A stretch of DNA of 64,000 nt, taken from assembly GCA_039821145.1 (NCBI GenBank), contig JBCBOS010000004.1:186001-250000 (forward strand). The letters run 5' to 3'. Source of the DNA: JBCCSZ01 sp039821145. GTDB lineage: Bacteria; Bacteroidota; Bacteroidia; Chitinophagales; Saprospiraceae. Under the pieces are notes generated by a model. That model ran no database searches and was not told where the DNA came from. It worked only from the letters and a program-made list of their open reading frames with translations. The translations under genes were made by a program, and so were the position numbers. Of the stretch, positions 10,281 through 19,603 are shown piece after piece (the first letter of the stretch is position 1; each line of letters begins with the position of its first letter).

Positions 10281-12749
10281 ATGCCCTACTCCATCGATCA
10301 GATCAGCAACATCATCGGCAGTACTTCCAAGCCTGGCAGTGAGGGTTCGAAGGTGATTCACCAATTGCTGATAGACAGTCGCCAACTGACGGCAGCAGAT
10401 CAGACCCTTTTCTTTGCCCTCCAAGGACAGCAAAGCGATGGGCACCGCTACATTCCCGAGCTGTACAAGGCCGGGGTGCGCTGCTTTGTGATTCGACGAG
10501 GAGAGCGCATCGAGTCTTGCCCACAAGCATGTTTTTTGGAGGTGGAGAGCCCACAAGAGGCTTTGCAACAACTGGCGGCCTACCACCGGGCACAGTTTGA
10601 GCTGCCAGTCATCGGAATCACGGGCAGCAATGGCAAAACCATCGTCAAGGAATGGCTGCACCAATTGCTTCATGACCGCTACCGAATCATTCGGAGTCCC
10701 CGCAGCTACAATTCCCAAATCGGCGTCCCTCTCTCTGTCTGGCCATTGGATGCCTCCCATGAACTAGCCTTGTTTGAGGCTGGCATCTCTCAGCCAGGAG
10801 AAATGGAAAAAATTGCCGCCATCATACAGCCCAGCATCGCTCTGCTCACCCACATTGGCCCGGCCCATGACGAAGGCTTTGAGGACAGGGCCCAAAAGAT
10901 TGCCGAAAAGCTGCGCCTATTCGAGTCCGCTCAGTACATTCACTACTGTTTGGACAAGGAAGAGGTTGCTCGCGCTGCTCAGGCATTTGACAACAAACAA
11001 CACTTCCGTTGGTCGCGACAACATCCGGAGGCCGAATTGTACATCCTAGACTGCCAGCAGGAGGAAATGCAAACGAGAATTCGAGCCAGGTACCAGAGAG
11101 AAGACATGGAAATCGCCATTCCCTTTCGGGATGCAGCCAGCATCGAAAATGCCATCCACTGTTGGGGGATTTTGCTGCAATTGGGCTTGCCCAAGGAGTA
11201 CATCCAGGCCAAAATGGCCAAGTTGGAGGCAGTGGCCATGCGTTTGGAACTGATCGAGGGTGCCCAGCAATGTACGCTGATCAACGATTCCTACAACTTC
11301 GATTTGCATGCCTTACAGATTGCCCTTTCTTTTCTGGACCAGCAGAGTTACCACCCCAGTCGAAGCCTCATCCTCTCCGACCTCCTTCAGAGTGGCCTTT
11401 CACAAGATCAGTTGTACAAACGCCTCGCCCAACTCATTGCCGACCACAACATCGACCGCCTGATTGGCATCGGACAGGCCATTCCGATCATTGCCTCCCA
11501 TCTGCCCAGCTCCATCGACGCTCATTTCTATGCAGACACCGATGAATTTCTGGCGCACATCCACGAGCTTTCCTTTTTCAACGAAGCCATTTTGCTGAAG
11601 GGAGCCCGCCCATTTGAATTTGAGCGCATCGCTCGGCGCCTGAGTCGCAGGGTACACAAAACGGTCCTGGAAATCGACCTCAATGCCCTGATCCACAACC
11701 TCCACCTCTACCGCCAACGACTCGCTCCCAATACGCGTCTCATGGCCATGGTCAAAGCATCGGCCTATGGCAGTGGAAGCTCGGAAGTGGCCAAGTTGCT
11801 GGCATCGAGGCAGGTAGACTACCTGGCAGTGGCCTATGCCGACGAGGGCGTCGAATTGCGAAAAGCGGGTGTTCAGTTGCCCATTCTGGTGCTCAATCCA
11901 GAAGAAAACAGCTTTGAGGCCATCCTCCAATACCAATTGGAAGCCGAAATATACTCTCTGGAGCTGCTGAGGCGCTTTTCCAAACGCTTGACAACAGGAC
12001 AGCAAACCAATGTCCACCTCAAGATCGACACGGGCATGCATCGCCTGGGGTTTGAACGGGCCAACGTGCCAGCTCTGATCCAACTTCTGCAAGCCCATCC
12101 ACAGCTCCAGGTGCGATCCATTTTCTCCCATTTGGCCGCCAGTGAAGCTGCCGAACACGACGAATTCACCACCCGGCAAATCCAAATATACGAAGGATTG
12201 TACGAGGACATTTGCCGTGGCATTGGCTACCGTCCGCTGCGCCACATTCTCAATTCGGGAGGCATCGTCCGATTTCCGCAATACCAAATGGACATGGTCC
12301 GTTTAGGAATCGGATTGTACGGCGTCGACAGCAGTGGCTTGCTCCAAGAACACCTCCGTCCGGTCCTGCGCCTCAAGGCCAGCATTTCACAGATCAAAGA
12401 GGTCGCAGCTGGCGAAACAGTCGGTTACGGCCGTCGAGGGCGCGTCGATCATCCCATGCGCATTGGGACCATTGCGATCGGCTATGGCGATGGTTTTTTG
12501 CGAAAGGCAGGCAACGGCCGCTTTTCCGTCCATTTGCACGGGCAACAGGCTCCGACGGTGGGAAACATTTGCATGGACATGAGCATGATCGACCTCACGC
12601 ACATCTCACAAGCCCGCGAAGGTGACGAAGTTGTCATTTTCGGACCAGAACAAAGGGTGCAGCTACTCGCCGACAGCCTCGAAACCATTCCTTATGAAGT
12701 ATTTACCAACATCTCTGAGCGGGTAAAACGGCTTTATTTCAAGGATTGA
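10281..12749 (+). CDS. murF-alr: bifunctional MurF ligase / alanine racemase
   Basis: This 822-residue fusion joins UDP-MurNAc-tripeptide:D-Ala-D-Ala ligase (about residues 1-450) to alanine racemase (about 455-822), an arrangement typical of Bacteroidota. It supplies D-alanine and uses the dipeptide to finish the cytoplasmic peptidoglycan precursor. The MurF part has the Mur-ligase P-loop GITGSNGKT at about 112-120. The racemase part has its PLP lysine in MVKASAYGSGS (about K492), the GYGDGF motif and GNICMDMSMIDLT. ATG at 10281 is preferred to the in-frame TTG at 10272, which would add three residues. Confidence 0.95.
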   Translation: MPYSIDQISNIIGSTSKPGSEGSKVIHQLLIDSRQLTAADQTLFFALQGQQSDGHRYIPELYKAGVRCFVIRRGERIESCPQACFLEVESPQEALQQLAAYHRAQFELPVIGITGSNGKTIVKEWLHQLLHDRYRIIRSPRSYNSQIGVPLSVWPLDASHELALFEAGISQPGEMEKIAAIIQPSIALLTHIGPAHDEGFEDRAQKIAEKLRLFESAQYIHYCLDKEEVARAAQAFDNKQHFRWSRQHPEAELYILDCQQEEMQTRIRARYQREDMEIAIPFRDAASIENAIHCWGILLQLGLPKEYIQAKMAKLEAVAMRLELIEGAQQCTLINDSYNFDLHALQIALSFLDQQSYHPSRSLILSDLLQSGLSQDQLYKRLAQLIADHNIDRLIGIGQAIPIIASHLPSSIDAHFYADTDEFLAHIHELSFFNEAILLKGARPFEFERIARRLSRRVHKTVLEIDLNALIHNLHLYRQRLAPNTRLMAMVKASAYGSGSSEVAKLLASRQVDYLAVAYADEGVELRKAGVQLPILVLNPEENSFEAILQYQLEAEIYSLELLRRFSKRLTTGQQTNVHLKIDTGMHRLGFERANVPALIQLLQAHPQLQVRSIFSHLAASEAAEHDEFTTRQIQIYEGLYEDICRGIGYRPLRHILNSGGIVRFPQYQMDMVRLGIGLYGVDSSGLLQEHLRPVLRLKASISQIKEVAAGETVGYGRRGRVDHPMRIGTIAIGYGDGFLRKAGNGRFSVHLHGQQAPTVGNICMDMSMIDLTHISQAREGDEVVIFGPEQRVQLLADSLETIPYEVFTNISERVKRLYFKD

Positions 12750-12793
12750 CCAATTGGAGGCAGACAGCCTTGGGCGGGTTCGCTCAAAATTGC

Positions 12794-12801
12794 TAATTTT
12801 G
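12794..12801 (+). promoter_or_regulatory. candidate promoter of the peptidylprolyl isomerase operon
   Basis: TAATTTTG matches the TAnnTTTG -7 box. A TTG at 12770-12772 lies 21 nt upstream as a possible -33 element. The ATG at 12867 is 65 nt downstream. Confidence 0.45.
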
Positions 12802-12866
12802 CGGAGTTTTCTTTCAAGAAAAATCGTCAACTAAAACTTCTTCATACCAAAAAACTCTTTCGACCT

Positions 12867-14846
12867 ATGATACATCGCCTGACTCTGTGGACAATTTGTC
12901 TGTGCATTGGTAGCCTGACCGTCTATGCGCAGGACGATCCTGTCCTCTTCACGGTGGAAAAAACGCCCGTTAAACGATCGGAATTTACATACATCTATTC
13001 CAAGACAAATGGCGACAAGGCCGACTTCTCGAGAGAATCTCTCCGGGAATACCTCGATCTGTACGTCAAATTCAAGCTGAAAGTGCAGCGGGCCCGCGAC
13101 ATGCAGCTCGACACCATCCAAAGTCTCCAAAACGAACTAGAGGGATACCGCAAGCAGTTGGCAAACTCATATCTGGTCGACAAGGAGGTGACAGAGCGAT
13201 TGGTCAAAGAAGCCTACGATCGCACCCAGTCCGATGTAGACATCAGTCACATCATGATTGCACTGCCAGAGACTTCCAGCCCGGAAGATACGCTCAAAGC
13301 CTATGAAAGAGCCATGAGCCTGCGCAAGATGATGGCCAGCGGACAGCAGTCCTTTGAAGACAATGCCAGCAAGCTTTCAGACGACAAAGCGACCAAAAGC
13401 CGGAAAGGCCGCATCGGATTCATCACCGCTTTGCTCCCCGATGGATTCTACGCCTTCGAATCGGCTGCCTACACCACCAAGAAAGGAGACATCTCTCTGC
13501 CTGTAAGGACTCCACTGGGATACCACTTGGTAAAAGTGAATGACGTCCGACCTGCACGAGGACAAATGGAGGCAGCGCACATCTTCCTCCGCATCGACAA
13601 AAAGAAGGGCATGACCAGCGAGGCTACCAAAAAACGCATCGACGACATCTATGCAGCTCTGCAAAGAGGCGATTCCTTCGAAGACCTCGCCAAGGCACAG
13701 TCAGACGACAAGAAGACTGCTGACAGAGGAGGTGTCATTGGTTTCTTTGGGATCAATCGCTACGAGAAAGCCTTTGAAGATGCCGCCTTTGCCCTGGCCA
13801 AGGACGGCGATTTCAGTCAGCCCGTCAAAACCAAAGCTGGGTGGCACATCATCAAGCGCATCAGCAACAAAGGCATCGAAAGCTACGACATTGCCAAGAG
13901 AAGACTGCAAACCAAGATTCAGAACGACAGTCGCTATGCACTGGCAAAACAAGTCATGGTCAATCGGATCAAGAAGGAAAACAACTACCAGGAGGAGACG
14001 GCCTTTCTCGATGACTATCTGCAAAAACTGGATGCCAATTTCCTGACCTACAAATGGAAGCCATCCAATGAAGCTGCTCAGCGCATCAAGCCTCTATTTA
14101 CCATGGGAGCTACGAAAAAAACACTGGGCGAATTTGAAGCATACATGCAGCGGGCCTCTCGCCAGCGCCTGCGCGCCGGCCGCAACGCCAAGGCTCCCGA
14201 AGTGGGTCGCCAGTTGTTCAATGGCTTTGTCGAAGAAAGTGCCATCCGCTTTGAGGAAGGACAGTTGGAGAAGAAGTACCCAGAATTCAAAGCCTTGATG
14301 CGCGAATACCGCGAGGGCATTCTCTTGTTTGAAGCCACCAAGAATCTCGTCTGGGACAAGGCCTCGCAGGACACCACTGGCCTGAAGAAATTTCATGAAG
14401 CCAACAAGAACAAATACATGTGGGGAGAGCGGGCCGAGATCAGCAATTACACCATCAAGGCCGAAGGAGGAGAAAAATTGGCGTCCAAGGCAAGAAAGTG
14501 CGCTAAGAAAAAAGGGTCTGAAGCCGTCTTGAAGGACTTGGGCAAGCGCAAGGAATTTGTGGCCGTTCAGGAAAAAATTGTCGAGAAGGACAAAGATCCC
14601 CTGATCGAAGGCATGAGCTGGAAGAAGGGTTCCCTCTCTCCTCTCAAGACCAATGCCTCGACCAAAGCCATGCGCTTTGTCAAAATCGAGCAAATCATGC
14701 CCGCCAGCCCCAAGACATTGGATGAGGCCCGCGGATACATCATCGCCGATTACCAAGACCATCTCGAAAAGCAGTGGGTCGAATCGCTGCAAAAGGACTA
14801 CAAAGTCAACATCGACGAGAAGGTATTTGACGGCATGGTGAAGTAA
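12867..14846 (+). CDS. periplasmic peptidylprolyl isomerase with two parvulin domains
   Basis: The 659-residue protein starts with a signal peptide (MIHRLTLWTICLCIGSLTVYAQ). It continues with a SurA-type helical chaperone region (about 30-120) and then two parvulin (PpiC) repeats at about 123-228 and 235-335. Both carry the family pattern ending in G-[YW]-H-[LI]-[VI]-K (GYHLVKV, GWHIIKR). The C-terminal half is Lys-rich and helical without a motif I recognise. It probably assists folding of outer-membrane proteins. It is first in a three-gene run of related secreted folding factors and is followed by the next after 27 nt. Confidence 0.88.
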   Translation: MIHRLTLWTICLCIGSLTVYAQDDPVLFTVEKTPVKRSEFTYIYSKTNGDKADFSRESLREYLDLYVKFKLKVQRARDMQLDTIQSLQNELEGYRKQLANSYLVDKEVTERLVKEAYDRTQSDVDISHIMIALPETSSPEDTLKAYERAMSLRKMMASGQQSFEDNASKLSDDKATKSRKGRIGFITALLPDGFYAFESAAYTTKKGDISLPVRTPLGYHLVKVNDVRPARGQMEAAHIFLRIDKKKGMTSEATKKRIDDIYAALQRGDSFEDLAKAQSDDKKTADRGGVIGFFGINRYEKAFEDAAFALAKDGDFSQPVKTKAGWHIIKRISNKGIESYDIAKRRLQTKIQNDSRYALAKQVMVNRIKKENNYQEETAFLDDYLQKLDANFLTYKWKPSNEAAQRIKPLFTMGATKKTLGEFEAYMQRASRQRLRAGRNAKAPEVGRQLFNGFVEESAIRFEEGQLEKKYPEFKALMREYREGILLFEATKNLVWDKASQDTTGLKKFHEANKNKYMWGERAEISNYTIKAEGGEKLASKARKCAKKKGSEAVLKDLGKRKEFVAVQEKIVEKDKDPLIEGMSWKKGSLSPLKTNASTKAMRFVKIEQIMPASPKTLDEARGYIIADYQDHLEKQWVESLQKDYKVNIDEKVFDGMVK

Positions 14847-14873
14847 GAATGCAAGCTTAACCATACATCGCAT

Positions 14874-15731
14874 ATGTTGAGATCGATTGTTTCCATCCTG
14901 TTTTTGTCGCTGCTACTGGCCCAATGTCGGCCAGCAGAGGTGGAGGAGCAGAAGGAAGACAAGCTGCTCGCCACGGTATATAGCAAAAGTCTGTACCTCT
15001 CGGAGTTGGAGGACATATTGGCCAGCGAGGGCAGCCCTGAAGACAGTCTCTTGATGCTGAATGCGTTTGTGGAGCGATGGGTCCGGGAGAGCTTGTTGAT
15101 GCACGAGGCAGAGAAAAATATTTCCAAAGATTTGAACATCGACCAACTGGTACGGAATTATCGAGCCTCTTTAGTCCGACACAACTATGAAAATCTCTTG
15201 GTCGAACTCCAGCTCGATTCCATTGTTTCTCCTACACAGCTGAAAGACTATTTTGAAGCCAATAAGGACCAGTATACCTTGGAGAGCAGTATTGCCCGTT
15301 GTTATTTCATAAAGGTGCCTGTGATAGAGGAAGAAATTGGCGATTTGAAGCAGTGGTGGCGGCAAAGTAATGACGAGACGAACTTCAGGCGCATCCTGGA
15401 ATTTGCCAGCTCCAAAGCCGAGGTCTACATGCTGGAGGACAGCAGTTGGTACAAGGTCGATGATCTGTTGGCACAATTTCCCAAGGGAAAGCTGACGTTC
15501 AACGACATCATGAATAAAAAGTCGGCCAACTTTCGGGAAGGAGAATATCAGTACTTGTTCAAGGTATTTGAGACCATTCGAAGGGGGCAGGACGCACCGC
15601 TGGCATATGTCAGAAACGAGATTGTCAGAATCTTACTCCATCGGCGAAAGGTCAAGTTGTTGGAAGACAAAAAAGAAGAAATTTACGATCGGGAAACCCG
15701 ACTCAACAATGTGAAAATTTTCACCAACTGA
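14874..15731 (+). CDS. SurA-like lipoprotein without a parvulin domain
   Basis: The 285-residue product begins with a lipoprotein signal (lipobox LLAQC, Cys about 18), so it should be anchored to a membrane on the periplasmic side. The next 130 residues resemble the SurA N-terminal chaperone helices (LLATVYSKSLYLSELEDIL, FVERWVRESLLMHEAE). No recognisable parvulin core follows; the remaining region contains YFIKVPVIEEEIGDLKQWW, where a PPIase would normally start. It sits between two parvulin-containing genes and is likely a non-enzymatic holdase or partner. Function is inferred from context and N-terminal resemblance only. Confidence 0.75.
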   Translation: MLRSIVSILFLSLLLAQCRPAEVEEQKEDKLLATVYSKSLYLSELEDILASEGSPEDSLLMLNAFVERWVRESLLMHEAEKNISKDLNIDQLVRNYRASLVRHNYENLLVELQLDSIVSPTQLKDYFEANKDQYTLESSIARCYFIKVPVIEEEIGDLKQWWRQSNDETNFRRILEFASSKAEVYMLEDSSWYKVDDLLAQFPKGKLTFNDIMNKKSANFREGEYQYLFKVFETIRRGQDAPLAYVRNEIVRILLHRRKVKLLEDKKEEIYDRETRLNNVKIFTN

Positions 15732-15792
15732 GTCAGGGGCCCCCATCAAATCATACTGTTGCACTCTTGCAACCGATCAAATAAGGCAATTT

Positions 15793-17157
15793 ATGAGAAA
15801 GTGGATGTTTTTATCGCTGCTTTGCGCCCTATTCGCCAGCCAGGCGCAAGCACAAGACCGACAAATCATAGACAAGGTGGTCGGCAAGGTAGGCAGTGAA
15901 TTGATCCTTCTGTCTGAAATCGAGGACCAATTCGATCTGTTGCGGCAGCAAAGAGGAACGCTGGAACCAGAGTTTCGTTGCAACGTTTTGGAAAATCTCT
16001 TGGCCCAAAATCTCTTGCTCAACCAGGCCCGCCTCGACTCCATCGTCATTGCCAATGAAGAGATTGACGCTCAGTTGGATGCCCGATTCGAGCGTATCTT
16101 GGCCTATATGAACAATGATGTCAAACAATTTGAGGCGTACTACGGCCAGACGGTCAACGAGGTCCGCGAGCAATTTCGCGAGGATTTGCGCAGCAAACTC
16201 ATGGTGGATCGGATGCGGGCCAACATCTTGCAGGGCATCAATGTAACGCCTTCAGAAGTAAAGACATTTTTCAAGAGCATCCCCAAGGACAGCCTCCCCT
16301 ACTTCAACTCTGAGGTAGAGGTGGGAGAAATTGTCTACAAGCCCAAGGTCAACGAGGAGCAAAAGAACATTGCCATCAAGCAGTTGGAAGACATTCAGCA
16401 GCGCATCAAGGAGGGAGAGCCCTTTGAAGAGTTGGCCAAGAAATATTCCATGGACCCCGGTTCTGGTCGGGTCGGTGGTGATTTGGGTTGGCAAAAGCGG
16501 GGGACCTTCGTTCCCGAATTTGAGGCAGCTGCCTACAATCTTGAAAAAGGCCAATATTCCGAGATCATCGAGACAGAGTTTGGCTACCACCTCCTTCAGT
16601 TGATCGAACGACGGGGAAATACCATTCGCGTGCGACACATCCTGATCAAACCCGAGATTACAGATGCAGACTTGGAAAAGGCTCAGAATGTACTCGACAG
16701 CATCCGAAGCCTCATCCTGCCAGATTCCATTACTTTTTCTTCAGCGGTCAAGCGATTTGGCGACGAAAACCAGCAGAGCTACAACAACGATGGAACGATG
16801 ATCAACCCCAAGACGGGCAATTCCTTCTTCGAAATTGGCGATCTCGATCCCGACGTCTACTTCACGCTCGACACCATGGAGATCAACGATGTTTCCGCGC
16901 CCTTCTCCTTTCGCCAGCCTACAGGGGAGACTTACTACCGGATGGTTCTGCTCAAATCGCGCACCTCCCCACACAAGGCCAACTTGCAACAGGATTACTC
17001 CAAAATCAAGGACGCTGCTCTGGAATCCAAAAAGAGTGGATTCATCAACGATTGGGTCATCCAAAAAATCGGTCAAACTTACATCACCATCGATGCCTCT
17101 TACGAAGGTTGTCCCAATCTGGGGCCCTGGCGAGAGAGCATGGTGAACCAGCCCTAG
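15793..17157 (+). CDS. surA: SurA-type periplasmic chaperone / peptidylprolyl isomerase
   Basis: This 454-residue protein has a signal peptide (MRKWMFLSLLCALFASQAQAQ) and an N-terminal SurA module starting IIDKVVGKVGSELILLSEIE. A well-conserved parvulin domain at about 172-275 carries YSMDPGSGRVGGDLGWQKRG and GYHLLQLIERR. A second, more degenerate parvulin-like repeat follows (IRVRHILIKPE... YYRMVLLKSR). The two-repeat SurA layout and position after the other two folding factors support a role in outer-membrane protein biogenesis, which may include SprA-scale barrels. The symbol reflects architecture rather than proven orthology. Confidence 0.88.
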   Translation: MRKWMFLSLLCALFASQAQAQDRQIIDKVVGKVGSELILLSEIEDQFDLLRQQRGTLEPEFRCNVLENLLAQNLLLNQARLDSIVIANEEIDAQLDARFERILAYMNNDVKQFEAYYGQTVNEVREQFREDLRSKLMVDRMRANILQGINVTPSEVKTFFKSIPKDSLPYFNSEVEVGEIVYKPKVNEEQKNIAIKQLEDIQQRIKEGEPFEELAKKYSMDPGSGRVGGDLGWQKRGTFVPEFEAAAYNLEKGQYSEIIETEFGYHLLQLIERRGNTIRVRHILIKPEITDADLEKAQNVLDSIRSLILPDSITFSSAVKRFGDENQQSYNNDGTMINPKTGNSFFEIGDLDPDVYFTLDTMEINDVSAPFSFRQPTGETYYRMVLLKSRTSPHKANLQQDYSKIKDAALESKKSGFINDWVIQKIGQTYITIDASYEGCPNLGPWRESMVNQP

Positions 17158-17185
17158 GGCACAAGCGAATTGCCCTTCAAAAGCC

Positions 17186-17227
17186 ACAAAGCCTGCCTCC
17201 AGTTGTTGGAAGCAGGCTTTGTGTTTT
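17186..17227. terminator. bidirectional terminator between convergent genes
   Basis: ACAAAGCCTGC at 17186-17196 pairs perfectly with GCAGGCTTTGT at 17212-17222, with a further TCCA/TGGA pairing inside the loop. T-rich sequence follows on the plus strand and GGCTTTTG on the minus strand. It separates the surA-like gene from the convergent membrane-protein gene. Confidence 0.8.
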
Positions 17228-17252
17228 GTGGCATTTCATCGCGACATTTTCC

Positions 17253-17729
17253 TCAGGGATACCATTCTTGAAATTCCCTCTCGCTGGGCCGCAGCAACAA
17301 GAAGGTTCCAATCCCGACCACAAAGAAGGTCAAAAAATACAATTGGTAGCCACTCGTCAGGATCATCATCAGAATGGTAATGATGTTGGCCACCTCCAAT
17401 ACGGCGAGCCTTACAAGAATGCCATCGCGGTAGTGATCCAGTTGCTTTTCCCGATCGATGAACGCAGCGGCATCCTTCTCCTGTTTCAAGCGCATCCAAT
17501 AGGCCCAAAGACAAGCCGCCACCAGCAAAATGGGCGACATCAAAAAGATTCTGTTGTCTGGTGCCTCCGAGCCACTGGTCTCTCCACCACCGTCTGCTCC
17601 CAAGCCCATAAAGACGATCACAAGGCAAAGGAACAATTGCCCCAATAACAACATCAAGTACAAGCGCTGTACGGACTGAAATTCTGCTGACAATTGTTCT
17701 TTGCGCAAGAGCGATGATTTGGCCGACAA
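17253..17729 (-). CDS. small four-helix membrane protein of unknown function
   Basis: The 158-residue product has about four hydrophobic segments (YLMLLLGQLFLCLVIVFMGLG, FLMSPILLVAACLWAYWM, LAVLEVANIITILMMIL, YFLTFFVVGIGTFLLL). A charged stretch lies between helices 2 and 3 (RLKQEKDAAAFIDREKQLDHYRDG). I do not recognise the family. It begins 3 nt after the stop of the POT transporter upstream, so it is almost certainly translated from the same message and may be functionally tied to the transporters. Confidence 0.75.
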   Translation of the reverse strand: MSAKSSLLRKEQLSAEFQSVQRLYLMLLLGQLFLCLVIVFMGLGADGGGETSGSEAPDNRIFLMSPILLVAACLWAYWMRLKQEKDAAAFIDREKQLDHYRDGILVRLAVLEVANIITILMMILTSGYQLYFLTFFVVGIGTFLLLRPSEREFQEWYP

Positions 17730-17732
17730 CTT

Positions 17733-19535
17733 TTATTTGATGCCGTGCATGAGTTTTTTCAAGATTGGATTGAGCAGCATCACCACCACCCCAGCACCGA
17801 TGGGAATCAGCGTGAAGATCAGGAAGAAGGTACTCAGAGAATACTGGGCCGTGATCTGGTCAATCATACCTCCCAAATAATGCGCCGTCTTGTTGCCAAT
17901 GGCAATGGCCAGGTACCAGATGCCAAACATAAAGGCAATCATGCGTCCAGGCACCAATTTACTGACATAGGACAGACCGAGCGGAGATAGACAAAGTTCG
18001 CCCAGGGTATGGAAGAGATAGGCCAACACCAGCCAGATCATGCTGACAGAAGCTGTCTTGGCACCTTGAGGGATGGACATGGAACCAAAGACCAAGAATC
18101 CAAAGCCAATTCCCAACAGGATCAGTCCAAAGCCGTATTTGAAGGCCGCACTCGGATTGTACCTGCTCTCCCACCATTTGGAAAAGAGTGGTGCAAACAT
18201 GATGATGAACAAGGAGTTGAGGATGGCAAACCAGGTAGCGGTGACCTCTGCCCCTGCATCGGAAAATTCGCGATACAATTTGTAGCCAACAATCCCCCAA
18301 ATGATGACAAAGCTGAAGCCCAGGATGCCATTGGAAAGCGGAATGTCCTTGTAGGTTTTGCCAAACAAACTGAACAAGACCCAAGTGATGATCAACATGG
18401 GGATGACCGTAATGATGGTATCAATGGTTTTGAAGATCACGGCAAAGCTGCCATCCAAGGCCCGGTCGGTATAGTCGCGTGCAAAGATGGCCATGGAACC
18501 TGCAGCCTGCTCGAAGGCAGCCCAGAAGAAGACCGTGAAAAAGGCAAAAATGGCCACCGCAATCATCCGATCCCGTACGATGGGCGTGTAGCGAATGATG
18601 CGCGCGATCAAGACAACAAAAAATATGAGCAATGCAATGATGATGAGAATGTTCGAGCCCGCAATGCCCCCTACCTCAAAAGGGATGAGATTGACCCCTC
18701 CGATCTTGGAGATCGGATCGTTCAATATCCACAAAGTTGCAATGAGGGAAAAGACTCCTATGAGGACCATATCCACTGTGGTGAATGGATTGAGGCGATC
18801 GCCTTCTGGGGCCACCATGTCTCCATCCAGGGCTTCCTTGGGGCCATCTCCACCTGAGGAATTGGCTTCCTCAACCAACTTCGGCTTGGCTCCCAGCTCT
18901 CCAAAGACCGGACCCGCAAACCAAAACTGCAGCATCCCCAAGAACATGAAAATCCCTGCCAAGCCAAAGCCAAAGCTCCAACTTACTTTCTCTCCCAGGT
19001 ACCCGCAAAGCATAATCCCCAGAAAGGCACCAGCGTTGACCCCCATGTAGAAAATGGTGTAAGCCCCATCCTTTTTCTCAGAATGAGCTTCGTACATCTT
19101 GGAGATGATGGACGTCATATTGGGTTTGAAAAAGCCGTTTCCAAAAATCAGAAAGGCAATTCCGATGTACAAAAACATGGGGGTCTCCACCGCCATGGAA
19201 GCATGGCCAAGAGTCATCAACAAGGCTCCAATGACCACCGCGTATCGATACCCGATGATGCGGTCGGCAATGTAACCTCCCAGGATGGGGGTCAAGTAGA
19301 CCATCATGGTGTAGGTTCCGAGCAATGACAGGGCGTGTTCCCTGGGCCATGCCCAACCGGGATTGTCGCCACCAAGGGCCTGCGTGAGAAATAGGACGAG
19401 CAGGGCCCGCATACCGTAATAGGAAAATCGCTCCCACATCTCGGTAAAGAATAGCACAAATAGGCCCACCGGATGTCCCAGCAACAGTCGCTGGTTAATA
19501 TCCGATCCTCCGAACCTGATGTCTGATGAACTCAT
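17733..19535 (-). CDS. POT/PTR family proton-coupled peptide transporter
   Basis: This 600-residue inner-membrane protein belongs to the proton-dependent oligopeptide transporter family of the major facilitator superfamily, which imports di- and tripeptides. The signature EMWERFSYYGMRALL (ExxER in helix 1) is present, as are FYMGVNAGAFLG and the C-terminal FHTLGELCLSPLGLSYVSKLVP. A roughly 40-residue hydrophilic insert (KPKLVEEANSSGGDGPKEA) follows the N-terminal six-helix bundle. It is a tandem paralogue of the next gene upstream, 68 nt away. Confidence 0.93.
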   Translation of the reverse strand: MSSSDIRFGGSDINQRLLLGHPVGLFVLFFTEMWERFSYYGMRALLVLFLTQALGGDNPGWAWPREHALSLLGTYTMMVYLTPILGGYIADRIIGYRYAVVIGALLMTLGHASMAVETPMFLYIGIAFLIFGNGFFKPNMTSIISKMYEAHSEKKDGAYTIFYMGVNAGAFLGIMLCGYLGEKVSWSFGFGLAGIFMFLGMLQFWFAGPVFGELGAKPKLVEEANSSGGDGPKEALDGDMVAPEGDRLNPFTTVDMVLIGVFSLIATLWILNDPISKIGGVNLIPFEVGGIAGSNILIIIALLIFFVVLIARIIRYTPIVRDRMIAVAIFAFFTVFFWAAFEQAAGSMAIFARDYTDRALDGSFAVIFKTIDTIITVIPMLIITWVLFSLFGKTYKDIPLSNGILGFSFVIIWGIVGYKLYREFSDAGAEVTATWFAILNSLFIIMFAPLFSKWWESRYNPSAAFKYGFGLILLGIGFGFLVFGSMSIPQGAKTASVSMIWLVLAYLFHTLGELCLSPLGLSYVSKLVPGRMIAFMFGIWYLAIAIGNKTAHYLGGMIDQITAQYSLSTFFLIFTLIPIGAGVVVMLLNPILKKLMHGIK

Positions 19536-19603
19536 AGATAAATTGGTTTTAAGTATTTTTTACGTAGGTTGTTTTGCAATGAAATGGATGGGATGGCGCT
19601 GCA

